The notes under the pieces were generated by a model, which saw only the letters and a list, made by a program, of their open reading frames with translations, searched no databases and was not told the DNA's origin. 13,590 nt of DNA, taken from JBMNTQ01 sp050945815 (lineage in GTDB: Bacteria > Bacillota > Clostridia > Christensenellales > JBMNTQ01). How positions within the stretch are numbered: position 1 is the stretch's first letter; every line of letters begins with the position of its first letter. Where the stretch lies: contig JBMNTQ010000035.1 of NCBI GenBank assembly GCA_050945815.1, positions 1 through 13,590 on the forward strand, given 5' to 3'. Both the position numbers and the translations under genes were made by a program. Shown piece by piece: positions 1 to 6,682 of the stretch.

Positions 1-72
1 GTTATCACGATTCTTATTTTAACTGTGTCACAAAATATTGGTGTTGCTATTGTTAAAGCAAAAGAATATTAA
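1..72 (+). CDS. Possible C-terminal tail of a membrane protein, cut by the left edge
   Basis: Frame 1 is open from the first base to a TAA at 70-72. It encodes about 23 residues: a hydrophobic stretch rich in Ile, Val and Leu, then a basic end (KAKEY). This pattern is common at the cytoplasmic C-terminus of multi-pass transporters. The open stretch is too short to exclude chance and no motif can be recognised. No hairpin with a T-tract follows the stop closely. Sequence to the left of the window would settle it. Confidence 0.3.
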   Translation, partial: VITILILTVSQNIGVAIVKAKEY

Positions 73-112
73 TATAGAGCTTCCATTCTTATACAAGACA
101 AGAGAGAACTTA

Positions 113-145
113 CCCCACGATCCAATTTAAACTTAGGCCGTGGGG
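113..145. repeat. Inverted repeat, 7-bp arms (CCCCACG / CGTGGGG)
   Basis: The arms CCCCACG (113-119) and CGTGGGG (139-145) are perfectly complementary and enclose 19 AT-rich bases. Neither side carries a T-tract, so it is not an obvious terminator. Hairpins with such CCCCACG/CGTGGGG arms resemble end structures seen in IS200/IS605-type elements. No transposase gene is present here, so that link is only a guess. Confidence 0.45.
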
Positions 146-174
146 CTATTATTGTCCCTAAAGAGTCAATAAAA

Positions 175-199
175 CCCATGTTCCAAAAGGCAACATGGG
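175..199. repeat. Inverted repeat, 8-bp perfect arms (CCCATGTT / AACATGGG)
   Basis: Left arm 175-182, loop 183-191 (9 bases), right arm 192-199, with no mismatch. It lies 30 bases to the right of another GC-containing hairpin, and neither is followed by a run of T. The pair looks like a structured non-coding element or a relic, but its function cannot be told from sequence. Confidence 0.45.
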
Positions 200-376
200 A
201 TAGTAGACCTGTGATGCCACCAAAAATTTGATGAAAATCGTCCTCTAGTGCGTCCATTCGATAAGTGATTTCAGCAATCTCTTAGCAATTAAAAACCGCA
301 ACTTATTTTCTGCTCTCAATCCACATTTTTTAAACTGATTACAGCAAGAAAAATACTATATTTAAATGAGCAGACT

Positions 377-405
377 TTGTTAAAATATAACCAAAGTGCT
401 ATATT
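377..405 (+). promoter_or_regulatory. Sigma-A promoter for the DASS permease
   Basis: The -35 element TTGTTA (377-382) and the -10 element TATATT (400-405) are separated by exactly 17 bases. The predicted transcript start near 412 gives a leader of roughly 90 bases before the ATG at 501. The octamer CTATATTT occurs across the -10 region and again about 45 bases upstream, which could be incidental AT richness. Confidence 0.6.
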
Positions 406-500
406 TTTTTAGGAAATAGTTTTTTATAATTTAATTGTCAATTTGTAATGTAAAATTGTTTATATTTATGAAAAATAAACATAGGGAGGGGAATTTGTTT

Positions 501-1793
501 ATGATGTCGTCAGCTGTTATTGGATCTATTATCCTTTTTATAACACTTGTGCTTTTTGTTACTCAGTGGATACCTGCTACAGCTACAGCTATAATATCTG
601 TCACTCTTTTTGCGTTGACAGGTGCTGCGTCATACAAGACTTGTTTTTCCGGATTTTCAAATAACATAATAATTATGCTCTTGGGCGTGCTTATTGTGGG
701 GCAGGCCATGCTTGAATCCGGACTTGCAACGCTTATAGGCCAGACATGTTTTAAGCTCTCAAAAGGAAGAGAAAAGAGATTTCTTTTCTTTATAGTTGTT
801 TCAATTGCAATAATGTCGGCATTTATGGATAATACTACTACTGTCGCTGTCTTCCTGCCTGTCATTGCATCTGCGGTTTCTGCCTCCAAACGCAAAATGA
901 ACTTTATGAATTTTGTAATGCCGGCATCTATTGCAGCTATGGTCGGTGGCGCATGCTTAATGATTGGATGCACTGTTAATTTAACAGGGCAATCTGTTCT
1001 GACTGAATACACAGAGTATTCCTTTTCAATGACAGACTTCACGATTGCTAGTTTTCCGGTACTGATTCTAATCATAGTATACATTCTAACAATCGGATAC
1101 AATCTCGGAAACCGTATTTGGAATAAGCCTGAGCGTCGTGATGCTGAGCATGAGGCTATAAGAAAGTTTGCCTGTGTCGATGATGAAAAACCAGTCATAA
1201 GTCGTAGGAGATGCATCATTATGGGATGTATACTTCTTGTAATGATTTGCCTGTTTCTATTCACAGATCTTCCCCTTGGGCTTTCTGCCAGCGTTGCTGC
1301 TATGCTTTGTGTTCTGTTTCGAGTAGTTAATCTCAAACATGCTCTACCTAAGATAGACTGGGATGTTGTTATTCGTCTTGCCTGTACCCTTGGCCTTGCC
1401 GCGGCACTGAAGGAGAGCGGATTCTGCGACCTCATTTCAAATGCGTTTATCTCGTTGTTCGGAGATAGTGTCTCTCCAATGACAATTCTTGTCGTCGTTC
1501 TCGTCGTGTCAAATCTGATGAGCCAGTTTATGGGTAACTCTACCGTTGTTCTGTTGCTTGGCGCAGCGGTTATTCCTATAGTCGTATCACTTGGCTACAG
1601 CCCATTGCCGATAACCATGGCGCTTATCATGGGCGCGAGCTTCGCATGGATGACCCCAATAGCTGGCGCTTGTATCGGTATTTCGTTTTCAGGTGGATAT
1701 GAGTTTAACGACTATGCAAAGTATACTTTATTGCTCACACTGATAATGTATGTTGTGATTTCGATTTGGATCCCAATTGTATTCCCATTCTGA
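501..1793 (+). CDS. SLC13/DASS-type anion permease
   Basis: A polytopic inner-membrane protein of 430 residues, about the usual length for the divalent anion:sodium symporter (SLC13/DASS, ion transporter) group. These proteins import di- or tricarboxylates, sulfate or related anions with sodium or protons. Two inverted-repeat halves are visible. Each carries the family's Asn-Ser/Thr signature: DNTTTVAVFLPV near residues 110-121 and GNSTVVLLLGAAVIPI near 345-360. Each is followed by a glycine-rich hairpin segment (about 149-160 and 379-389). A charged cytoplasmic loop (about 205-237) separates the halves. The frame could open earlier at a TTG (435), but AGGGAGGGG (483-491) sits 9 bases before the ATG at 501, which is therefore chosen. 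It has its own promoter and ends at a terminator shared with the convergent dehydrogenase genes. The substrate is unknown; a carboxylate fits the neighbourhood. Confidence 0.85.
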   Translation: MMSSAVIGSIILFITLVLFVTQWIPATATAIISVTLFALTGAASYKTCFSGFSNNIIIMLLGVLIVGQAMLESGLATLIGQTCFKLSKGREKRFLFFIVVSIAIMSAFMDNTTTVAVFLPVIASAVSASKRKMNFMNFVMPASIAAMVGGACLMIGCTVNLTGQSVLTEYTEYSFSMTDFTIASFPVLILIIVYILTIGYNLGNRIWNKPERRDAEHEAIRKFACVDDEKPVISRRRCIIMGCILLVMICLFLFTDLPLGLSASVAAMLCVLFRVVNLKHALPKIDWDVVIRLACTLGLAAALKESGFCDLISNAFISLFGDSVSPMTILVVVLVVSNLMSQFMGNSTVVLLLGAAVIPIVVSLGYSPLPITMALIMGASFAWMTPIAGACIGISFSGGYEFNDYAKYTLLLTLIMYVVISIWIPIVFPF

Positions 1794-1826
1794 TTATTTC
1801 AGTAAGTTATATAAAGTAAGAAAATA

Positions 1827-1861
1827 CCGCAAATCTGAAATTCAAAAATTTAGACTTGCGG
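1827..1861. terminator. Bidirectional intrinsic terminator between convergent genes
   Basis: The arms CCGCAAATCT (1827-1836) and AGACTTGCGG (1852-1861) pair over ten positions with one mismatch around a 15-base loop. On + the hairpin is followed by TTATTTATAT. On - it is followed by TATTTTCTTAC. It lies between the stop of the permease (1793) and the stop of the minus-strand dehydrogenase (1887), so it can serve both. Confidence 0.7.
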
Positions 1862-1886
1862 TTATTTATATATTATAGTGATATTC

Positions 1887-3053
1887 TCAGTAATCCCAAG
1901 ATTCATGCAAACATTGTCTTAACAGTTCAAAGTCAGGTGCTTTAGGAACAATTGTCCATTTTCTATCTTTTGATATCATGTCGGCGGCATAGTCACAGAA
2001 GTCTTTCGGTATTCCGAGCTCTCTCATGTTTTTCATGCCAATATCTTTCTGAAGAGCATCGAGTCTTTTTAAAACTTCTTCACCGGCTAATTGCATATTT
2101 GAATATGCAGAGAGTTCAACGCCAAAATATGGTGCCCATATGCGTGTTGTTTCAGGATCACCGGCAATATTGTAGCGCGCAAGTGCAGCCATTCCACAGC
2201 TAACACCTACACCGTGCGGCAAATTGTAATTATCCGAAATTTGATTTGCAATTGCATGACCGGAACTTGTCTTTCGCAGAGTTATGGCATAACCGCTTAG
2301 CATGGCTGCCCAGCTCATCATCTCTCTCGCCTTTTCATTGTCTGGATTATGTACAGCTTTAGGCAGATACTCAATTGATATCGCAAGCCCCTCGCGACTG
2401 AGAATACCGGCCATAAGATTTGGCATTGAGTATGTGTTTACAAGGCATTCAGCACACTGACCCAGTGCATCCATTCCGGTATAGGCAGTGATATATGCGG
2501 GCAGTTTCATGCAGTAATAAGGATCAACAACAGCGCGAGTAACCGGGTGTCTTGTATAGGTTTTTATTCCTGTGGTCTCGTTAAGGCACATAATGCCCCA
2601 ACACGATTCTGAACCTGTGCCTGCTGTTGTAGGAACACAAATAATTGGCTCAAAAATCCTGTTTCCGACGGTAAGATTCGCATATGCGTTGTCTATATAG
2701 TCCAATACGCTACCGCCATTTGCAAGGACTTTACCGGCAAGTTTTGCCGTGTCCATTGTAGAGCCGCCGCCTAGGGCAACTATGGAGTCTGCACACTTCG
2801 CACGACAAAAATTAACGAAAGAGTCTACACCTGTTGATGTAGGTTCCTCGTCATTTGCCTGGTACGAGTAACAATGCGCACCGGACGATGCGATAATATC
2901 CTCCATTTCGCTAAGATATCCGAGCTCAAACATTGCACAATCATAGATGAGGACAGTCTTTCGTGCATTAAACTCACATAAATAATCAGCAACTTTGTTT
3001 CTGCAACCCATCCCGAATGCACCGTCATGAATATTGTGTATTGACCAGTTCAT
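1887..3053 (-). CDS. Iron-type (group III) alcohol dehydrogenase lacking one metal-ligand His
   Basis: A 388-residue NAD(P)-dependent alcohol/aldehyde oxidoreductase of the iron-containing family, close to the usual 380-400 length and presumably cytosolic. The N-terminal dinucleotide-binding half has GGGSTMDTAK (about 95-104) and the PTTAGTGSE motif (141-149). The C-terminal metal half has GMDALGQ (193-199), SGHAIANQ (264-271) and LPHG (278-281). In the classic family the metal is held by Asp, His, His and His. Here they are D195, Q199, H266 and H280, so the second ligand is glutamine. Glycerol dehydrogenases of the same superfamily manage with three ligands, so activity is not excluded. AGGAGAT lies 6 bases before the ATG. 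It is the second gene of a tandem pair 59 bases downstream of a clear paralogue with the same length, a closely similar N-terminus and a similar C-terminal tail (SKDRKWTIVP). A non-catalytic partner role is an alternative. Confidence 0.9.
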   Translation of the reverse strand: MNWSIHNIHDGAFGMGCRNKVADYLCEFNARKTVLIYDCAMFELGYLSEMEDIIASSGAHCYSYQANDEEPTSTGVDSFVNFCRAKCADSIVALGGGSTMDTAKLAGKVLANGGSVLDYIDNAYANLTVGNRIFEPIICVPTTAGTGSESCWGIMCLNETTGIKTYTRHPVTRAVVDPYYCMKLPAYITAYTGMDALGQCAECLVNTYSMPNLMAGILSREGLAISIEYLPKAVHNPDNEKAREMMSWAAMLSGYAITLRKTSSGHAIANQISDNYNLPHGVGVSCGMAALARYNIAGDPETTRIWAPYFGVELSAYSNMQLAGEEVLKRLDALQKDIGMKNMRELGIPKDFCDYAADMISKDRKWTIVPKAPDFELLRQCLHESWDY

Positions 3054-3082
3054 TTTTATCTCCTATTCTTTTATTAAGTGGG

Positions 3083-3106
3083 AATCGGCGGGTTTCCCCG
3101 CCGATT
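3083..3106 (-). repeat. Perfect 10-bp hairpin between the paired dehydrogenase genes
   Basis: AATCGGCGGG (3083-3092), loop of 4 bases, CCCGCCGATT (3097-3106), with no mismatch. On the minus strand it starts 6 bases after the stop of the upstream dehydrogenase gene and is followed by CCCACTTAATA, not a T-tract. It is therefore a poor terminator and more likely an intercistronic mRNA-stabilising or processing element that sets unequal expression of the two genes. That function is an inference. Confidence 0.6.
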
Positions 3107-3112
3107 GACACA

Positions 3113-4279
3113 TTAAGCATTCCAGATTTTATGTAGAACTACACGCAGGTAATCAAAATCGGGTGGATTGGGTACGATAGCCCACTTTTTGTCCTTCGAT
3201 ACGTTCTCTGCTATGGTATCACAGAAATCCTCCGGAACACCGAGTTCTTTCATGTTCTTAATGCCCATAATCTTCTGCATATTGAAAACCTTGTCATATA
3301 TTTTTTGACCGACAATTTTCAAATCAGTATCCTTAGGGAATTCAATGTTCATGCATGGAGCTATAAGGGATGAAGAAACAGTGTCTTTCTCTATATTGTA
3401 CATAAGCTGTGCCATAAGCCCAACAGAAACTGCTACACCGTGAGAAAAGTGATAGTAGTCAACGAGCTGATTTGAAACTGCATGTCCTAGGTTTGTCTTT
3501 CGAAGAGTAATTGCGGCTCCTCCAATCATGGCCGCATATGCCATTTGAGAACAGGCCTCTATATCGGTGGGATTGTTATAATTATCTAGCAAGGCTTTAC
3601 AAGAAGCTATTATGCCCTCGCGGCAATACATATCTGCCAAAGGATGTGGCATTGCAACACTGTTGCACAGACTCTCAAGCGAATGGGCCAGTGAATCCAT
3701 GCCGCAAGTAGCTATAATTTCTTTGGGTTGAGTGGTATAATAAAGAGGGTCAAGAATTGCATATGTAGCAGGATGGACGCTGAAGGTTTTTTTGAGGGTA
3801 TCCGTGTTTTCGCACATAAGTCCCCAGCTGACTTCAGAACCTGTACCGGCGGTGGTCGAAAGCAATAGAACGGGTGAAAATACCTTCGTTCCCACGTTGA
3901 GTGCGGTATAACCGCCGAGAAGATCCTCAGCGCGCTTGGCATCGTTTGCAAGCACCTTGCCTATCATTTTTGCGGTATCCATAGTAGAACCGCCGCCTAG
4001 CCCTACAATAGCATCTATGTTTTTGGTACGCGCTATCTCAACACCTTTGTTTACCATATCGCCTGTAGGCTCGCCCTCTTCTTTAACATAAAGAACGGTT
4101 TCAATGCCTGAATCTTTTAAAATTTCAATTAACTCTTCGGGATAACCAAGCGAGTTAATATTCGGGCCACACACAAGCAAAGCTTTTGTACCGCCAAGTT
4201 TTTTTAGTATTTCACCAGCCTGTTTACGGCTGTCGACACCGAATAGTGCATCGTGAAGGTCGTGGATTTTCCAAGTCAT
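3113..4279 (-). CDS. Iron-type (group III) alcohol dehydrogenase, metal site intact
   Basis: A 388-residue NAD(P)-linked alcohol/aldehyde oxidoreductase, first gene of a tandem pair. The nucleotide-binding motif GGGSTMDTAK is at about 95-104 and STTAGTGSE at 141-149. All four expected metal ligands are present: D195 and H199 in GMDSLAH, H266 in LGHAVSN, and H280 in FSHG. The start is set by AGGGGG about 8 bases before the ATG. The gene is transcribed away from a TetR-type regulator, with only 52 bases between the two starts, so that regulator is the natural candidate to control it. It shares length, motif spacing and tail with the downstream gene, which points to a local duplication followed by divergence. 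Family members act on ethanol, butanol, propanediol, 4-hydroxybutyrate and similar compounds, and the substrate here cannot be read from sequence. Its transcript probably continues into the downstream gene through a hairpin that lacks a T-tract. Confidence 0.93.
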   Translation of the reverse strand: MTWKIHDLHDALFGVDSRKQAGEILKKLGGTKALLVCGPNINSLGYPEELIEILKDSGIETVLYVKEEGEPTGDMVNKGVEIARTKNIDAIVGLGGGSTMDTAKMIGKVLANDAKRAEDLLGGYTALNVGTKVFSPVLLLSTTAGTGSEVSWGLMCENTDTLKKTFSVHPATYAILDPLYYTTQPKEIIATCGMDSLAHSLESLCNSVAMPHPLADMYCREGIIASCKALLDNYNNPTDIEACSQMAYAAMIGGAAITLRKTNLGHAVSNQLVDYYHFSHGVAVSVGLMAQLMYNIEKDTVSSSLIAPCMNIEFPKDTDLKIVGQKIYDKVFNMQKIMGIKNMKELGVPEDFCDTIAENVSKDKKWAIVPNPPDFDYLRVVLHKIWNA

Positions 4280-4331
4280 TTTAATACCCCCTGTTAGATT
4301 AAATATTTAGATATTAGATTAGAGTAGATAT
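4280..4331. promoter_or_regulatory. Short divergent control region with repeated TTAGAT boxes
   Basis: Only 52 bases separate the start of the minus-strand dehydrogenase gene from the start of the TetR-type gene. It contains TTAGATTA at 4294-4301 and again at 4314-4321, exactly 20 bases apart, plus a partial copy TTAGATAT at 4307-4314. Repeats two helical turns apart are a plausible operator for the neighbouring regulator. No strong promoter is visible. A weak pair for the dehydrogenases (TTTGCA, then TAATAT, on the minus strand) would start inside the regulator's first codons. Confidence 0.45.
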
Positions 4332-5276
4332 ATGCAAAAAGAAAAAGCAAACAGGTTTTTTGCCAGCGCTTTGTTGACACTTATGAAGCGGAAACCTTAT
4401 GAAAAAATAAATATCAGTGAAATATGCAATACAGCCTTTCTATCACGGTCATGTTTCTATAAGTATTTTAAATCAAAAGACGAACTTTTACGTTATCAAA
4501 TTAGAACGATGTTGTTAACGGAATTTGAAAAAAAAGATGATACGGATATTATTTTGAGACTTGTAGCAAGCCTGGTTGGGTTATCTTCATACATACAAAT
4601 TATCAGTGATCAAAATCTTATATCTTGGCTTTTACTTGAACTGGTAGAAATAATCAACGCTAAAAGCTTGACAAGAAATTATGGAGCAGAAAGTGTATGC
4701 TCAATATACTTAAGTGTTCTGTTTGCGGTGCGTAATGCACCAAGAAGATTTGAGCCTGATCTTGTCGCACACTACTGGCGGGATGCGTACTACAGCCCTG
4801 AAATTATATGTGTTCCGGGAAAAAAGTCTTCCTCAAGAAAATATAAGAGGAGTGTAGCTCGCCTTAATGAAGCAATGATTGATGAGCTCGACAAAGGTGT
4901 ACCTTTATCCAGTATAAGAGTTAAAAGACTAACAACCCTTGCCGGTGTTAATCGAAGTTCGTTTTACCGATACTTTAGCAATACGCAGGACATGTTAATA
5001 CAACTCTTGCATAAGATAATAACAGATGACTTGTTATACGGCTATAATAAAGATCGCACATTTGTTTTAGCTTATTATAAACCCTATTGCTCTTTGCTTA
5101 CAGCCATATGGCAGGATATTGGTTTAGAGCGATTTACCACAATATATGCAGATTTAATTAATGAATTAACAGATGTGACTAAGAACCATATGACAAACAA
5201 TCAGATTTACATATGTCAATTACGTAATGCCTGTTTTGCTGCGAAAAGGACGGCACTTCTATATTGCTTCCTGTAA
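4332..5276 (+). CDS. TetR-family regulator with two DNA-binding domains in one chain
   Basis: A 314-residue predicted cytosolic transcription factor, much longer than the usual 180-220 of TetR proteins. Residues about 8-56 form a TetR-type helix-turn-helix (KINISEICNTAFLSRSCFYK, then YFKSKDELL). A second complete one occupies about 174-226 (IRVKRLTTLAGVNRSSFYRY, then FSNTQDML). Each is followed by a short helical segment (about 57-170 and 227-314) where the ligand-binding and dimerisation part would be. The chain thus looks like two compact TetR units fused head to tail. The last 25 residues are cysteine- and arginine-rich and lack the usual glycine/tryptophan end helix. The ATG at 4332 has only a weak upstream GAG-type ribosome site. 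The gene is divergent from the tandem alcohol dehydrogenases and probably regulates them, and perhaps itself, through the TTAGAT repeats. Effector and sign of control are unknown. Confidence 0.85.
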   Translation: MQKEKANRFFASALLTLMKRKPYEKINISEICNTAFLSRSCFYKYFKSKDELLRYQIRTMLLTEFEKKDDTDIILRLVASLVGLSSYIQIISDQNLISWLLLELVEIINAKSLTRNYGAESVCSIYLSVLFAVRNAPRRFEPDLVAHYWRDAYYSPEIICVPGKKSSSRKYKRSVARLNEAMIDELDKGVPLSSIRVKRLTTLAGVNRSSFYRYFSNTQDMLIQLLHKIITDDLLYGYNKDRTFVLAYYKPYCSLLTAIWQDIGLERFTTIYADLINELTDVTKNHMTNNQIYICQLRNACFAAKRTALLYCFL

Positions 5277-5307
5277 GGCGCATATTGCAAAGCGTGCAAG
5301 GTGCGCC
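5277..5307. terminator. Hairpin between convergent genes, possible terminator
   Basis: It begins directly after the stop of the TetR-type gene. GGCGCA (5277-5282) pairs with TGCGCC (5302-5307). Inside it, TTGCA (5285-5289) pairs with TGCAA (5295-5299), with a two-by-two internal bulge and a 5-base loop. Neither strand shows a good T-tract (CTATTAATAAC follows on +), so termination strength is doubtful. Its position between two converging stops supports the role. Confidence 0.5.
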
Positions 5308-5322
5308 CTATTAATAACAACT

Positions 5323-6642
5323 TTATATTGACCAGGTGAAGTCAAAAATACTCAAGAAACCGGTTAGAGACACAATAGCTGTTACGATTAGTGCGATGAC
5401 AGATAGCCAGATTAATGAGGTTGACAAAGATTCCTGTGCTTCTGCATCCGGACATCCTGCGATAACGAGTGCGCCGCCGGTAGTGAATGGAGTTAATGAA
5501 GAGACAACGGAACCGGCAGTTAGACCAATAACCATGCCAAGCGGATCGGCACCGGTCGCCTGTGCGATAGTTGAGATTAGTGGGAACATGAGCGGGAATA
5601 CAACTGCTGTACCGCTGCAGAAAAGAGCCATAACACCACCCAGCAATAAGCACATGGAGGACATAAGCCAGCCGGGGATTACACCTGAGCCGAGAGCTGC
5701 TCCGACACTTTCAACGAGACCGGCCTCACGCGCAACGCCCATCATAAGAGTGAAGCCTGCAATCATAAGAGCGGTGTTCATTGGTAAAGACTTTATCACT
5801 TTATTTGTGTCTGCAAGATTCATGAGCATTGCTATGACAGCACAGATTGTCATGATTGCCTGTGGTTGAGCAAAGCGAGATACAGCCTTGAGCCATGCAA
5901 CGTTGGAAAATACGGTAGCAAGAAGCATAGATACAACCATGAAAAAAGTTGCTGTAAGCAGAAGTGTCATAGTTTTTCTTTGGATTGGACTCATTTTTTC
6001 AGGTTTCTGAACTTCGACTTTTTCGGCTTTATAAGACTTGGTGATAATGTAAACAGCCGCAGTTAGGAGAAGCATGAGAACAACGCGGGAAATCCACACG
6101 TCCATAGACCAAAAAGGTGCTTCATCTGGGTAACCTGCCGCATCAGAAATTAAATTCATGATGGTGACACCCATCTGACCGGTAAACGGATTGTTAAATC
6201 CAACTATACATCCGCACATAATAGAAGTCGCAGTCATAAGTGGACTTATGCCGGCTGCGGCAGCAACAGGGAAGCAAAGCGGTCCAATGATAGTAATTGA
6301 GGCAACACCCGCACCCATTGCACCTACGATGAAACCGATAATCCATATTATCCAAGGGATAAGAGCGGAGCGGCCGTTAGTTAGATAAAGGAGGTTTTTG
6401 CCGAGCGCATCTACGGTTCCATTTTCAACAGCGAAGCCAAAGAATAGACCGCATGCGATGATGAAGAAGAATATCTTGTCAGGCCAGAAGCCGACAATCT
6501 TGTCAGCGGTTAGTCCCATGGTGAGTGTGCCAATAATGAAAGCGAAGACTGCTGCAACAATACCGGTGTTGAGCTTCCATACATTGCCAATAACTATTGC
6601 GGCTATGATGGCAATAATGCATAAAATCAGTTGATATGACAT
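5323..6642 (-). CDS. MatC-like carboxylate permease (SLC13-related ion transporter)
   Basis: A 439-residue polytopic membrane protein. The N-terminal third, with a glycine- and alanine-rich GFIVGAMGAGVAS segment (about 103-115) and a GFNNPFTGQMG loop (148-158), matches what is known of the MatC-type dicarboxylate (malonate) carriers. The second half repeats the pattern with CSGTAVVFPLMFPLIS and SSLTPFTTGGAL, as expected for a two-fold pseudo-symmetric ion transporter. A charged cytoplasmic loop (about 203-224, rich in Lys and Glu) divides the halves. The expected role is import of a small di- or monocarboxylate; the exact substrate is unknown. The start ATG is preceded by AGGAAAGG. It follows the unrecognised 355-residue gene by 40 bases on the same strand, so the two almost certainly form one operon. 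It converges on the TetR-type gene. Confidence 0.8.
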   Translation of the reverse strand: MSYQLILCIIAIIAAIVIGNVWKLNTGIVAAVFAFIIGTLTMGLTADKIVGFWPDKIFFFIIACGLFFGFAVENGTVDALGKNLLYLTNGRSALIPWIIWIIGFIVGAMGAGVASITIIGPLCFPVAAAAGISPLMTATSIMCGCIVGFNNPFTGQMGVTIMNLISDAAGYPDEAPFWSMDVWISRVVLMLLLTAAVYIITKSYKAEKVEVQKPEKMSPIQRKTMTLLLTATFFMVVSMLLATVFSNVAWLKAVSRFAQPQAIMTICAVIAMLMNLADTNKVIKSLPMNTALMIAGFTLMMGVAREAGLVESVGAALGSGVIPGWLMSSMCLLLGGVMALFCSGTAVVFPLMFPLISTIAQATGADPLGMVIGLTAGSVVSSLTPFTTGGALVIAGCPDAEAQESLSTSLIWLSVIALIVTAIVSLTGFLSIFDFTWSI

Positions 6643-6682
6643 CTTCTTTTTCCTTTCCTACATATTATTTTTGTATACAAAA

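Larger units (their letters stand above)
73..434. other. Non-coding stretch left of the DASS permease
   Basis: About 360 bases without a convincing gene. The stretch holds two GC-containing inverted repeats (113-145 and 175-199), a good sigma-A promoter (377-405), and the start of the leader of the downstream permease. A 62-codon frame on the minus strand (257-69) spans both hairpins. It has no clear ribosome binding site and no recognisable motif, so it is not called a gene. A vanished mobile-element end is possible but unproven. Confidence 0.5.

Noticed and set aside
69..257. 62-codon frame on the minus strand near the left edge
   Set aside because: It spans two hairpins, lacks a ribosome site and matches nothing I recognise; chance or a relic is more likely than a gene.
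563..1435. Long open frame (290 codons) on the minus strand inside the DASS permease gene
   Set aside because: It is antisense to a clear membrane transporter, has an Arg/Thr/Ser-rich low-quality composition, and has no ribosome site; it is a shadow of the real reading frame.
5336..5869. 177-codon frame on + opposite the MatC-like permease
   Set aside because: Antisense to a well-supported transporter, with no ribosome site and an improbable composition.
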